Notes under the pieces: generated by a model
Databases searched by the model: none
Told to the model about the DNA's origin: nothing
Seen by the model: the letters and a program-made list of their open reading frames with translations, nothing else
Shown here: positions 52,576-60,893 of the stretch, in pieces
Layout: the number at the start of each line of letters is the position of its first letter
Position numbering within the stretch: position 1 is the stretch's first letter
Source of the DNA: a virus
DNA length: 64,000 nucleotides
Direction: 5' to 3' (one strand)
Virus record (IMG/VR): IMGVR_UViG_3300023174_000155
Span: 1-64,000 of that record
Made by a program: the position numbers and the translations under genes

Positions 52576-54575
52576 TAGAATGTTATGCTCCCGTTTCCAT
52601 TAAATGTATATGTTCTATATCCGCCGCCAGTATTTACTGTTGGAGAACCATTAGTTGATGTTGCTACTGCAAAACTAGATGGATAGCGTAAAACTACACG
52701 ACCACTACCTCCGCTGCCTCCTTCACCACTGCTTCCTCCAGCGAAAGATCTACCTGCTCCGCCTCCGCCTGATCCTGAGTTTGCAGAGGCAGAGTTTCCA
52801 CTACCTTGTGTTATGCCCGTATCACCACTCTGTGAATTACCCGTTCCGCCATTACCAGCGTTTGCGCCTCCGCTTGAGCCACCGCTTGAGCCCTGCCAGC
52901 CGCCGCCACCGCCGCCACCTGCATATGCTACTCCGTCAAAACCAGTAAAACTTCCTCCACCGTTACCGCCAGTCCCTGTATTTGCAGTACCTCCAGCATT
53001 ACTTTTTCCACCTCCACCGCCAGCACCGCGACTGGCATCTGCACTTCCACCGCCATTTGAACCTTCTCCAGCTACTCCAGAACCTCCTGCTACAAAACCT
53101 GGATTATTGCTACCTCCAGCACCTCCTCCAGAGCCTCCATTTGAACCAGCTGCAGTACTTCCCGCTCCACCGCCAGTTGTATTTATATTACTAAAAGAAG
53201 AACCAGAACCAGGAGAAGTCTGTGCGCTAGCACCAGCACCTACTACTATGTTGTAAGTTGTTCCAGCAGTAATAGAAAAAGCATTTGCTGTTTTTAATCC
53301 ACCAGCACCTCCACCACCACCAGCATTTGCATTTGCACCAGATCCACCACCAGCAAGAACTATGTAATCAACTGTTGTTGTTTTTGGAACTACAGGAGTT
53401 ACGCTGTTAGAAGCAGATGAAGCAGCGGATGTTCCGTTAACATTTGTTGCTGTTGCTGTAAATGTATAAAATGTTCCCGCCGTTAGTCCTGAAACTGTAA
53501 GTGGAGATGATGCACCTGTTGCAGTAATATTTCCAGGAGAAGAGGTTACGGTAAATGAAGTTATTGTTTGACCTCCTGTTGCATTGGCAGTAAATGGCAC
53601 AATGATTGTTGTACCTGTTCCTCCATCTGTTGCTGTTCCAATTGTTGGGGCTTGTGGAACTGTTGAAGGCGTTAATGAAGATGAAGCAGAAGTTGCAGTT
53701 GAATTTCCATTATCATTAGTTGCAATTGCAGTAAAAGTATATAATGTACCAGATGTTAATCCAGTAACTGTTACAGGGCTAGAACCAGTGCCTGTTAAAG
53801 ATCCAGGAGATGAGGTTACTGTATAGCTAGTAATTGATTTTCCACCAGTTCCATTTGCTGTTAATGGAACCGAAGCAGAAGTTGTACCACCAAAGGGTCT
53901 ACCAGTTACATTTGTTGGAGTTCCAATTGTAGGAGTTTGTGGGACTGTTGTTGCGGTTATTGAATTAGATGCTGTTGATGCAAGTGCGTTACCGTAGCCG
54001 TTTGTTGCTGTTACTGTAAATGTATAAGATGTTCCAGACTGAAGTCCCGTTACAGTAACTGGAGAAGATGAGCCTGATGCAGAATATCCTCCAGATGTTG
54101 AAGCTACTGTATATGTAGATGCTAATCCTCCACCAGCATTCGGTGTAAATGTAACAATTGCTGATCCATTATTATATGCTCTAGACGTTCCAACATCTGT
54201 TGCAGTTCCTATTGTTGCTGTGAGAGGAATAACTCCTAGCTGTGACCAGCCAGCTGCAGTATAAACTTCAATATAGCCAGTTTGGGTGTTTGAATATATA
54301 TCACCTAATGCAGGAGAACCTGGACGAGATGCAGTATTACCTACCGAATATGTTCCAGGTAGCCCTGCTAATGTTGCGGGGGCATAAGTAGTACCAGCAG
54401 ATGAATATAATATTTGTCCTGATGTAGGAGAGGTTGTTGTTCCTGTTCCGCCATATTGTGTAGCAATTGAAGAAGTTGAATCTACATTTCCAGAAGCGTC
54501 GGAAACAAGGGGGCCAGCAGAAGTAATACCTGCTACCTGCAGCTTATTTTTAACCTTAAAATCTTTGTTTGCCAA
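52575..54575 (-). CDS. fibronectin-III / glycine-rich tail fibre
   Basis: 666 residues with a TTG start (TTG GCA AAC) behind AAGGGG. MANKDFKVKNKLQVAGI, then GGTGTTTSPTSGQILYSS, then three fibronectin-III-like units (repeat SYTFTVTATNGYGN, LYTFTAIATNDNGN, FYTFTATATNVNGT), and a glycine-rich tip (about 400-620) ending GRVVLRYPS. The N-terminus is paralogous to the protein at 57378-59144. Host-binding fibre. Confidence 0.85.
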   Translation of the reverse strand: MANKDFKVKNKLQVAGITSAGPLVSDASGNVDSTSSIATQYGGTGTTTSPTSGQILYSSAGTTYAPATLAGLPGTYSVGNTASRPGSPALGDIYSNTQTGYIEVYTAAGWSQLGVIPLTATIGTATDVGTSRAYNNGSAIVTFTPNAGGGLASTYTVASTSGGYSASGSSSPVTVTGLQSGTSYTFTVTATNGYGNALASTASNSITATTVPQTPTIGTPTNVTGRPFGGTTSASVPLTANGTGGKSITSYTVTSSPGSLTGTGSSPVTVTGLTSGTLYTFTAIATNDNGNSTATSASSSLTPSTVPQAPTIGTATDGGTGTTIIVPFTANATGGQTITSFTVTSSPGNITATGASSPLTVSGLTAGTFYTFTATATNVNGTSAASSASNSVTPVVPKTTTVDYIVLAGGGSGANANAGGGGGAGGLKTANAFSITAGTTYNIVVGAGASAQTSPGSGSSFSNINTTGGGAGSTAAGSNGGSGGGAGGSNNPGFVAGGSGVAGEGSNGGGSADASRGAGGGGGKSNAGGTANTGTGGNGGGSFTGFDGVAYAGGGGGGGWQGSSGGSSGGANAGNGGTGNSQSGDTGITQGSGNSASANSGSGGGGAGRSFAGGSSGEGGSGGSGRVVLRYPSSFAVATSTNGSPTVNTGGGYRTYTFNGNGSITF

Positions 54576-54608
54576 TTTGGTTCACTATCCCCTTATTGAT
54601 ATAGGATA

Positions 54609-54617
54609 ATTATAGCA
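54609..54617 (-). promoter_or_regulatory. extended -10 promoter before the fibre gene
   Basis: TGCTATAAT with no -35 box; leader of about 27 nt with AAGGGG. Positions 54609-54617. Confidence 0.5.
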
Positions 54618-54635
54618 TAATGGGATTATTAGGCT

Positions 54636-54935
54636 TTAAAATGCTGTATCTGGCTCTTTTTTAGATGTTATTATAACAGCCTTTGTTCCGTCCCAACGTA
54701 CACGCCCCTTGCATCCAACATTAAACTTTTTAACTTCTCCTTCATAGGAAATTTGATCATGAATATATCCATGAATTTCAAATCCGCTTGCAAGTAGCTC
54801 CACACCATTTATATAAACTCTCCAGACCAGAGGACTGTCTTTTTCTGCCTTAGTATTAAAACGTACAATGATATCATCATATGGACGAAGCCACCTGTCT
54901 TTTGCAATTTTTAAAACATAACTTAATTTACTCAT
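54636..54935 (-). CDS. hypothetical protein beside the APS-kinase fusion
   Basis: 99 residues: MSKLSYVLKIAKDRWLRPYD, DIIVRFNTKAEKDSPLVWRV and a beta-rich end (GCKGRVRWDGTKAVIITSKK). Small proteins with this start occur in aquatic phages near nucleotidyltransferase genes, as far as I recall. It overlaps the kinase gene by 4 nt, so they probably act together. Function unknown. Confidence 0.65.
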   Translation of the reverse strand: MSKLSYVLKIAKDRWLRPYDDIIVRFNTKAEKDSPLVWRVYINGVELLASGFEIHGYIHDQISYEGEVKKFNVGCKGRVRWDGTKAVIITSKKEPDTAF

Positions 54936-55690
54936 ATACCAATTTCCTTGCGTTTTTGCGTGGCAGAAATAGCATGAATGTCTGCCCCCAAATCTACTTG
55001 TTCAATCTTATATCCTACGTCTCTTCCATATACAATATTTGTAATATTAGGCAGTCTTAGTACTAATGCACCATCCATAAAGTCATCCTTAGCAATATAC
55101 TCTTTTACCTGATCAAATGTTAACGGGTCTTTAGGACTTGTGTTATATGTATTACGTACTCCAAGAAGAACTTGTTCTGTTCTGTTTCCCGCCTCTTTAT
55201 ATAATGCGTGATGGCCTTCATGCCATGGCTGATATCTTCCAAGCATTAGTGTTGTTGGAGCGGACCAATCATGAAGATTAAACTTTTTAATTATATATGA
55301 AGCTTTACCTTCGGCATCTAAGTTATGACTAATAAAAGATGCATCAAATTCTGTAGGACGCTCAAACATTTTATTTGTATCTTCAAAGCGTCCCTCTGCT
55401 AATGTATCCATAAATATCAAAATGTTTGGTTTGCCAAATGCTGCACGAGTTAGGCTTGTTGGGCAAATAAAATCTACAATTACTGTATGCCCTTGCCCAT
55501 CTAGCATACGTGCAATTTCACCCAATCTACGTGCATGCTCAATTCTATCTTCAATTGTAAATCCAAGATCTGAATTAATTGTTGAACGAACATAGTCTGC
55601 ATTTAAATGAATAGCATTAATACGTTCTTTAAGGGCGGTAGCAAGGGTCGTCTTACCACTTCCTGGAAGTCCCATAATCTGTATAATCAT
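54932..55690 (-). CDS. APS kinase-like / nucleotidyltransferase fusion
   Basis: 252 residues in two domains. Residues 1-135 follow adenylylsulfate kinase (CysC): P-loop GLPGSGKT (7-14), then NADYVRSTINSDLGFTIEDR and RRLGEIARMLDGQGHTV and DFICP, each aligning with DGDNVR...DLGFS..DR, RR.GEVAKL, FISP. Residues 145-252 are a nucleotidyltransferase of the HxGH type: LGRYQPWHEGHHAL (H157, H160) and ISATQKRKE (241-249), closest to the NadM/cytidylyltransferase pattern. Makes PAPS if the APS-kinase call holds; the second activity is uncertain. Confidence 0.8.
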   Translation of the reverse strand: MIIQIMGLPGSGKTTLATALKERINAIHLNADYVRSTINSDLGFTIEDRIEHARRLGEIARMLDGQGHTVIVDFICPTSLTRAAFGKPNILIFMDTLAEGRFEDTNKMFERPTEFDASFISHNLDAEGKASYIIKKFNLHDWSAPTTLMLGRYQPWHEGHHALYKEAGNRTEQVLLGVRNTYNTSPKDPLTFDQVKEYIAKDDFMDGALVLRLPNITNIVYGRDVGYKIEQVDLGADIHAISATQKRKEIGI

Positions 55691-56412
55691 TAACGATATT
55701 CCTTTGTCTGTCTATATTGGGTCTTATATGAGTCAAAGAAGCGTGTTCTAAGCTTTGTTGTGACCTTATTTGATTCCGCCACATCTTCATTTTTGCCAAT
55801 AGACATCTGCCAGTCTTCTCTTTGAAAAGGAATAACCTGAGCTACAGCTGTTCCTGCTGGAATTATGCCCTCAAAATTAACATCATTTAAAACAAAAGGA
55901 AAATTAACGGGAGCAGAATAGGTATCTGTATCTACGACACCTGGCAAAATAGTAAAATCTGAAGGTCTATGAAATGGCTGTACAAATAAAACTGAGTATC
56001 CTGGTGGTGTTTTAATTGCCCATGGATTAATCCATTTAGGATATGACTCTTGATGACCATTTCTATTTGGATGATTTGGTGCTTGATCTACTGGATGAAA
56101 GGCAATCAATCCAAAATTTGCCCACTCATACCATGGTCTCTTACCCATCGAATCACCATTGTCGTCAAATGTTTCTCTTTGTGATATAAATACATCTGCT
56201 GGAGTTTTAATGATATATCCTGCATTCATTACATCAAATACTGGCATACAACGTTTAATTGTTCCTGTTGTGTTTCCATCTCCAGATGGCTTCTTTTCGC
56301 CGCCAATATACGACTCTAAATCTTTATACCAATCTGGTATGTTTTTAAAAGCTGGCTCTGGAGGAAATATTTCTTCAATCCCCATCATATTTGTAAAAAT
56401 TATATCTGCCAT
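55690..56412 (-). CDS. conserved phage protein, paralogue of 59684-60385
   Basis: 240 residues. MADIIFTNMMGIEEIFPPEP, IPDWYKDLESYIGGEKK, CMPVFDVMNAGYIIKTPADV, PWAIKTPPGYSVLFVQPFHR, and GTAVAQVIPFQREDWQMSIG. A family I have met in marine and freshwater phages and associate with DUF6065; not sure of the name. Beta-rich, no catalytic motif assigned. A promoter lies upstream and the gene overlaps the kinase fusion by one base. Confidence 0.7.
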   Translation of the reverse strand: MADIIFTNMMGIEEIFPPEPAFKNIPDWYKDLESYIGGEKKPSGDGNTTGTIKRCMPVFDVMNAGYIIKTPADVFISQRETFDDNGDSMGKRPWYEWANFGLIAFHPVDQAPNHPNRNGHQESYPKWINPWAIKTPPGYSVLFVQPFHRPSDFTILPGVVDTDTYSAPVNFPFVLNDVNFEGIIPAGTAVAQVIPFQREDWQMSIGKNEDVAESNKVTTKLRTRFFDSYKTQYRQTKEYR

Positions 56413-56447
56413 TTTATATCCTTAAACTAGGGTCATACAATAGTACT

Positions 56448-56477
56448 ATCATAGCATTTTATATGTAATAATGTCTA
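56448..56477 (-). promoter_or_regulatory. promoter for the kinase-fusion operon
   Basis: Minus strand TAGACA, 18 nt, TATGAT with TGC in front. Leader of about 30 nt with AAGGAT before the ATG. Confidence 0.65.
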
Positions 56478-56483
56478 GTTTAT

Positions 56484-57029
56484 TTAAGAGCTAGCCTTTA
56501 ATAAATTATTATATATAGCTAGGCACTCTTTAAAGCTTTCTGTATTTACCAATGTCTCTTTAATCATAGAAACATCATTAATAACTGGTAAAGGAAGATT
56601 TTTATTTTTTTTGTCTTCTATCATATATCTTTTTATTTCTTCATTGCTAACATTATAGACGCTTTCAATATGTATGGACTCTTTAACTTTATTTTTTATA
56701 TAATCTAAATCTTGTGTAAACCTGTCAAAATCCATAAGAGTCACTTTATTTAAATTTAATAGCACTTTATTGTAAAATCTAATATAATATTTAATATCTA
56801 ATTCTATTTCACAATTTGATGGATAATTATTCCAGGAAGCTATACTATCTAATGGGTTTCTAAATGGTATAAATAGATGATTAAATTTATCTATTGTTGA
56901 AGCACTATGAAAAACTTTGTAGGGGGTGCTTTCTGGATAATATAAAGACCTAAAAGAATAATTTAAATATGTATTGCCACTTCTTGGAAAACCTACTGTT
57001 ATGAATTTTTCTTTATGGTAATTGCTCAT
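56484..57029 (-). CDS. P-loop sulfotransferase-like protein
   Basis: 181 residues. KFITVGFPRSGNTYLNYSF contains the 5'-phosphosulfate loop (GFPRSGNT, 13-20), and FIPFRNPLDSIASW the 3'-phosphate-binding motif (R57, S65) of PAPS-dependent sulfotransferases. Shorter than the usual 250-300 residues, so the acceptor-binding part is reduced. Would transfer sulfate from PAPS to a sugar or protein. Two genes downstream lies the APS kinase-like fusion, which could supply PAPS. Confidence 0.82.
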   Translation of the reverse strand: MSNYHKEKFITVGFPRSGNTYLNYSFRSLYYPESTPYKVFHSASTIDKFNHLFIPFRNPLDSIASWNNYPSNCEIELDIKYYIRFYNKVLLNLNKVTLMDFDRFTQDLDYIKNKVKESIHIESVYNVSNEEIKRYMIEDKKNKNLPLPVINDVSMIKETLVNTESFKECLAIYNNLLKASS

Positions 57030-57378
57030 CTAGCTCTTGCCAGTTTAGCGTTTCATTATTCCATACCCAAGATCCGCTATCTGGTTTTGCAAATGGTGGA
57101 ACCCAAGTCTCTAATTCTTCATCAACAATCCATCCACGATTTGGACATGATTCAATAAAAATATCTTTGTTAGGCAAATATGCAAAACCCACTCCTGCAT
57201 ATCTTCTTCTAATTGTTCCGTTGTAAGATGTTTGAATCCAGTTACCGCCCAATAATGATTGGCAAAATTCAATACCTTTAGCCTCTGATTCAATACCATC
57301 AACTAGTAGTTCGTCATTATGTACAACAATAACATTAGTTACAATATTGTTTTCGTTTAATTGTGCAAAGTGTGCCAT
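57013..57378 (-). CDS. fibre-associated protein, MAHFAxLN type
   Basis: 121 residues from the ATG at 57378 (MAHFAQLNENNIVTNVIVVH), overlapping the fibre stop as TAATG. GGNWIQTSYNGTIRRRYAGV and W.L-type ending (SWVWNNETLNWQELDEQ). Paralogue of the protein at 52243-52575, in the same position after a paralogous fibre gene. A longer reading to 57408 is not supported. Confidence 0.8.
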   Translation of the reverse strand: MAHFAQLNENNIVTNVIVVHNDELLVDGIESEAKGIEFCQSLLGGNWIQTSYNGTIRRRYAGVGFAYLPNKDIFIESCPNRGWIVDEELETWVPPFAKPDSGSWVWNNETLNWQELDEQLP

Positions 57379-59144
57379 TAGAATGTTACGCTCCCGCTTC
57401 CAGTCCATGTATAGGTTCTATATCCTCCAGTATTAGTTACTGATGGAGAACCTGTTACTGCATTAGGTGCAGCATAATTAGACGCATACCTTATTTTAAC
57501 TATACCTGAACCTCCAGCACCACCTGATCTGCTATTGCCACTACCAAGGCCACCGCCTCCACCGCCTAATTGTGCAGATCCTGATGTTGCATTACTAGAT
57601 TGTGATCCTGCTCCTGCACCACCACCACCAGAGCCTCCGTTGCCTCCTGGATTATTACTTTTACCGCCGCCGCCGCCTCCTGCACGAACTACTCCATCAA
57701 ATCCTGCTTTACCATTTCCTCCATCACCTTGTGAAGCAGCGTTTGTGGCGCCGCCACCTGCGCCACCGCCGTAATTATTTGTTCCATAAGAACCACTTGT
57801 TCCTTGGCCTGCAATTCCTGTTCCAAAATCTCCTCCTCCATAAAACTGAGGAGATGCACTACCACCGCCAGATCCACCGTTTGCACCGTGTCCACCTGCC
57901 CAATAAATACTTCCGTAGTTATCTGCGCCTGCATATCTATCTCCACCGCCACCGCCTCCGCCAGTAGCTGACAAAAGATTACCGAATGAAGATGAGTTTC
58001 CTGATCCTCCAGAATTTGCAGCAGCACCCGTGCCTGTATATCCATCCTTGGTTCCAGCTGTTCCTCCAGTTCCAACAACAATATCATAACGTCCAGGAGA
58101 AACTGCCTGAGAAGCACCAACTAGCATTCCGCCAGCACCTCCTCCACCGCCACCTCCACCGCCGTTATAAACTGGTGCTCCGCCGCCTCCGCCTGCTAGA
58201 ACTATATATTCTATGCTTGGTGTTACTGGGAAAGGCATTGTTAGTGAGCTATATGCAACAGATGCTGCAGAATCTCCATTAGCATTTACAGCTTTTATGT
58301 AAAAAGTATAAGAGGCTCCAGGTGTAAGTTCAGCAATTGAAAGTGGGCTAGTAGTTTGAGCTGGTGAAAGTGCTGTATAGTTTGTTCCGTCAGTTGAATA
58401 CTTATAGTTTGTTATTGTTGAGCCACCAGTGGCACCAGCCGTAAATGTCAAACTTGCGGTAGTTGTATTCGTTGCAGTTGCTGTTCCAGGTGTTGGTGTT
58501 TGTGGGACAGTAGTAGCGGTAATACTAGATGAAGCTGAAGATACTGTACTTACTCCAATTGAATTTGTTGCTGTACCAGTAAATGTATATGAAGTAGCTG
58601 ACTGTAATCCTGTTACAACTATTGGAGATGTTGCACCTGTTGCAGTAAATGAACCTGGATTTGATGTAATTGTATAGCCTGTAATTGTTGATCCACCATC
58701 TGCTGCTGCTGTAGTAAATGCTACAGATGCTGATCCATTATTATATGCACGAGATGTTCCAACATTTGTTGCAACAAGCGATGTTGGTGGTTGAGGAAAT
58801 GTAGCAATTGATCCCCATGCTGTGCCTGTATAAAACTCTAATGTTCCAGATGTTGTATTTAATCTAATTGCTCCAGTTACTGGAGATGCTGGTCTTTCGG
58901 CGGTTGTTCCAGATGGTATAACAATTGAAGATCCTGTAAATGTAGGATTATTTGCAACTGCTGCTGCCGCCCAAGATGTTGATGTTCCGTCTGTTTGTAA
59001 AAATTTATTTGCTTGAGATGTTTGAACTGGTAATATTGCATTTAAAGCATTACTAGCAGACGTTTGTCCTGTTCCGCCCTCTGTTAAAGGAAGGGGGGTT
59101 CCAAGATCAAGACCTGCTTTTACTTTAAAATCTTTATCTGCCAA
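57378..59144 (-). CDS. fibronectin-III / glycine-rich tail fibre
   Basis: 588 residues, TTG start with AAGGTG 7 nt upstream. MADKDFKVKAGLDLGTPLPL, GGTGQTSASNALNAILPVQT, then two fibronectin-III-like units (SGTAT..ITATTVPQTPTPGT), and a glycine-rich tip ending GIVKIRYASNYAA. N- and C-terminal ends match the fibre at 52575-54575, so one arose by duplication or both are recruited modules. Host recognition. Confidence 0.86.
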   Translation of the reverse strand: MADKDFKVKAGLDLGTPLPLTEGGTGQTSASNALNAILPVQTSQANKFLQTDGTSTSWAAAAVANNPTFTGSSIVIPSGTTAERPASPVTGAIRLNTTSGTLEFYTGTAWGSIATFPQPPTSLVATNVGTSRAYNNGSASVAFTTAAADGGSTITGYTITSNPGSFTATGATSPIVVTGLQSATSYTFTGTATNSIGVSTVSSASSSITATTVPQTPTPGTATATNTTTASLTFTAGATGGSTITNYKYSTDGTNYTALSPAQTTSPLSIAELTPGASYTFYIKAVNANGDSAASVAYSSLTMPFPVTPSIEYIVLAGGGGGAPVYNGGGGGGGGGAGGMLVGASQAVSPGRYDIVVGTGGTAGTKDGYTGTGAAANSGGSGNSSSFGNLLSATGGGGGGGDRYAGADNYGSIYWAGGHGANGGSGGGSASPQFYGGGDFGTGIAGQGTSGSYGTNNYGGGAGGGATNAASQGDGGNGKAGFDGVVRAGGGGGGKSNNPGGNGGSGGGGAGAGSQSSNATSGSAQLGGGGGGLGSGNSRSGGAGGSGIVKIRYASNYAAPNAVTGSPSVTNTGGYRTYTWTGSGSVTF

Positions 59145-59169
59145 TTAAATTCACCTTTTCTAATTTATT

Positions 59170-59496
59170 TTATTCTGTTGGTGCTGGAATATCAAACTCG
59201 TCCCATGAAACTGTTTCTTCATTCCATAGATAGAATTTGCCTTCTGTGACTGGCATAGCAATAGGTGCTTCCCAATCTCCCGCTTCATTTAAAATCCAAG
59301 AAGCAAACGGCTTAGGAAGAATAAATCTTGTTCCGTCCCAAGTTCCACCAATTGCTGTTTTTTGTGTTGCAAGTATAATGTGATCTAAATCAAATTCCGT
59401 CTTAAATTGATTTAATAGCTCTTCTGTTGGTTCATCAAATACTGCAACATTTGTTACATTGCCGTCCTTAATAAACGCATAATTTGTTTCAGCCAT
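59170..59496 (-). CDS. small fibre-associated protein
   Basis: 108 residues: MAETNYAFIKDGNVTNVAVF, ILATQKTAIGGTWDGTRFIL, PFASWILNEAGDWEAPIAMP and YLWNEETVSWDEFDIP. Shares the W-x-L/W-N-E ending of the MAHFAxLN group, two aromatic repeats. AGGAGG site. Probably fibre assembly or capping; unproven. Confidence 0.75.
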   Translation of the reverse strand: MAETNYAFIKDGNVTNVAVFDEPTEELLNQFKTEFDLDHIILATQKTAIGGTWDGTRFILPKPFASWILNEAGDWEAPIAMPVTEGKFYLWNEETVSWDEFDIPAPTE

Positions 59497-59517
59497 TTTA
59501 ATACCTCCTAAAGTATC

Positions 59518-59523
59518 ATTATA
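59518..59523 (-). promoter_or_regulatory. -10 element before 59170-59496
   Basis: Perfect TATAAT in an AT-rich stretch with no -35 box; leader of about 20 nt holding AGGAGG. Confidence 0.35.
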
Positions 59524-59546
59524 TCAAAATATACTATATAATGCTA

Positions 59547-59675
59547 TTATTCAGTTATTTCTGTATATTCTGTTCCACATATATCACAATTTGTAAACCA
59601 TTGTGGGTCAGTGGCTGTGCGGTATTCAGAATACTGTTTACCACACTGGTTACAATTATATTTATATTCTGCCAT
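59547..59675 (-). CDS. 42-residue zinc-ribbon protein
   Basis: ATG 59675, TAA 59549-59547, preceded by GATAGGAATAAAA. MAEYKYNCNQCGKQYSEYRT, then FTNCDICGTEYTE: two CxxC pairs, 20 residues apart, a rubredoxin-like zinc ribbon. Short genes with this pattern accompany phage fibre genes. Function unknown. Confidence 0.8.
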   Translation of the reverse strand: MAEYKYNCNQCGKQYSEYRTATDPQWFTNCDICGTEYTEITE

Positions 59676-59683
59676 TTTTATTC

Positions 59684-60385
59684 CTATCTATACGTTTTTT
59701 TGGTCCAAGACATTTTTTTGTATCTATCAAAAAATCTTGTAGTAAATTTGCGAGCATATACTAGCATATCTTGTTTATCTTTTTCTGTTCCTAGTTCTGA
59801 CTTCCAGTCTTGTCTTTTGAATGGAATGATCTGTACTAAAGGGGTTCCTGCTTCTATTACTCCCTCAAAATTTGGGTCTCTTAATTTTAAGAATAAATTA
59901 AACGGTAATGGATATTTATCAGTATCTACAATACCACTAGAACAAATAATTGGTCCAGGCTCATGGTGCTGGGGCTCCATAACCATAATTGACCAGCCTT
60001 TTGGAGTTTTAATGCTCCATGGATGAAGAATTCTTACTGCATAGTTTATATCTCTAAAATATGGATGATTTTGAGTTTGCTCCATTGACTGAAAAGCTAT
60101 GGCTTCCATTGATCCCCATCTAAAATATGGTCCTGTTGGGGTTTGAGTTACATAAATATCATATGGAGTTTCCATAATATATCCCGCAGTCATCATATCA
60201 AATACTGGTAGACATTTTTTTACTGATGTATTTGGAAGACCATTATCGTTTAGTTTTTGTTTACCGCTAGGATTAAGATATGCTTGTGCATCTTTATACC
60301 ACTTTGGAATAAAGTTTGATGCTGGACTAGGCTTATTTAGCACACCTTCTGGATTATCAATATCTGTAAATTTAATAATTGCGAT
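59684..60385 (-). CDS. conserved phage protein with an ATC start, paralogue of 55690-56412
   Basis: 233 residues if started at the ATC at 60385 (read as M-AIIKFTDIDNPEGVLN), or 219 from the GTG at 60343. The ATC start is favoured because AAGGGG lies 8 nt upstream, an in-frame stop lies a few codons before it, and the residues between ATC and GTG align with the first residues of the paralogue (MADIIFTNMMGIEEI). KCLPVFDMMTAGYIMETPYD and PWSIKTPKGWSIMVMEPQHH match the paralogue. Function unknown. Confidence 0.72.
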   Translation of the reverse strand: MAIIKFTDIDNPEGVLNKPSPASNFIPKWYKDAQAYLNPSGKQKLNDNGLPNTSVKKCLPVFDMMTAGYIMETPYDIYVTQTPTGPYFRWGSMEAIAFQSMEQTQNHPYFRDINYAVRILHPWSIKTPKGWSIMVMEPQHHEPGPIICSSGIVDTDKYPLPFNLFLKLRDPNFEGVIEAGTPLVQIIPFKRQDWKSELGTEKDKQDMLVYARKFTTRFFDRYKKMSWTKKTYR

Positions 60386-60417
60386 TTTTAATACCCCTTA
60401 AATTGTATTTTCTTTAT

Positions 60418-60723
60418 TTAAATTTCTAACCAGATTTGTGTTTCTTCTTGCCACTCATAATTTTTGCCATCTTGTGGTTTGCGTTTTCCAACAGGTGCAC
60501 GCCACAATTCTACTTCTTCATCCCATACCCAAGACTTATAAGGTTTTTCAGGGCGTGCAGATTTTGCAGTCTGTGTTTCTGCATTCCAAATTTGACCAGG
60601 TGAAACCGCTACATCAGATGATATTGGATTACCACCTAGAAATGATTGAGCAGTTTCAAAATCATCTGCAATAATTACATTACCAATAACTGATTCATCA
60701 TTAATCGTAAACCAATTAGCCAT
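60418..60723 (-). CDS. small fibre-associated protein
   Basis: 101 residues: MANWFTINDESVIGNVIIAD, FLGGNPISSDVAVSPGQIWN, SWVWDEEVELWRAP and YEWQEETQIWLEI. The aromatic W-x-W repeats place it with the proteins at 59170-59496 and 57013-57378. AAAAGGAGA site. Confidence 0.75.
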   Translation of the reverse strand: MANWFTINDESVIGNVIIADDFETAQSFLGGNPISSDVAVSPGQIWNAETQTAKSARPEKPYKSWVWDEEVELWRAPVGKRKPQDGKNYEWQEETQIWLEI

Positions 60724-60892
60724 TTGTATCTCCTTTTATAAATTGTTTTCCGTTCCATTTATCGCCAACTGTAATAATTCCAATTTCTTTTGTCATTGGA
60801 ATAAACTCACAATCAGGATATTCTTTTTTAGCATCTTCTAGTGTACCTACAAAATACCAAACAACAATTGAATTTTTAATAACAGCATACAT
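60716..60892 (-). CDS. 58-residue hypothetical protein
   Basis: ATG 60892, TAA 60718-60716, overlapping the next gene's ATG. MYAVIKNSIVVWYFVGTLED, then KKEYPDCEFIPMTKEIGIIT and KWNGKQFIKG. No ribosome site; TATATT six nt before the ATG suggests a leaderless start. Resembles small fibre accessory proteins. Below the usual length cutoff. Confidence 0.75.
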   Translation of the reverse strand: MYAVIKNSIVVWYFVGTLEDAKKEYPDCEFIPMTKEIGIITVGDKWNGKQFIKGDTNG

Positions 60893-60893
60893 T

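Noticed and set aside
54932-55690. NadR-like bifunctional enzyme
   Set aside because: NadR has the nucleotidyltransferase first and kinase second; here the order is reversed and the kinase segment matches APS kinase. Kept only as an alternative.
59541-60026. Plus-strand frame of 161 codons
   Set aside because: Overlaps two convincing minus-strand genes, including the zinc ribbon, has no family pattern and no promoter.
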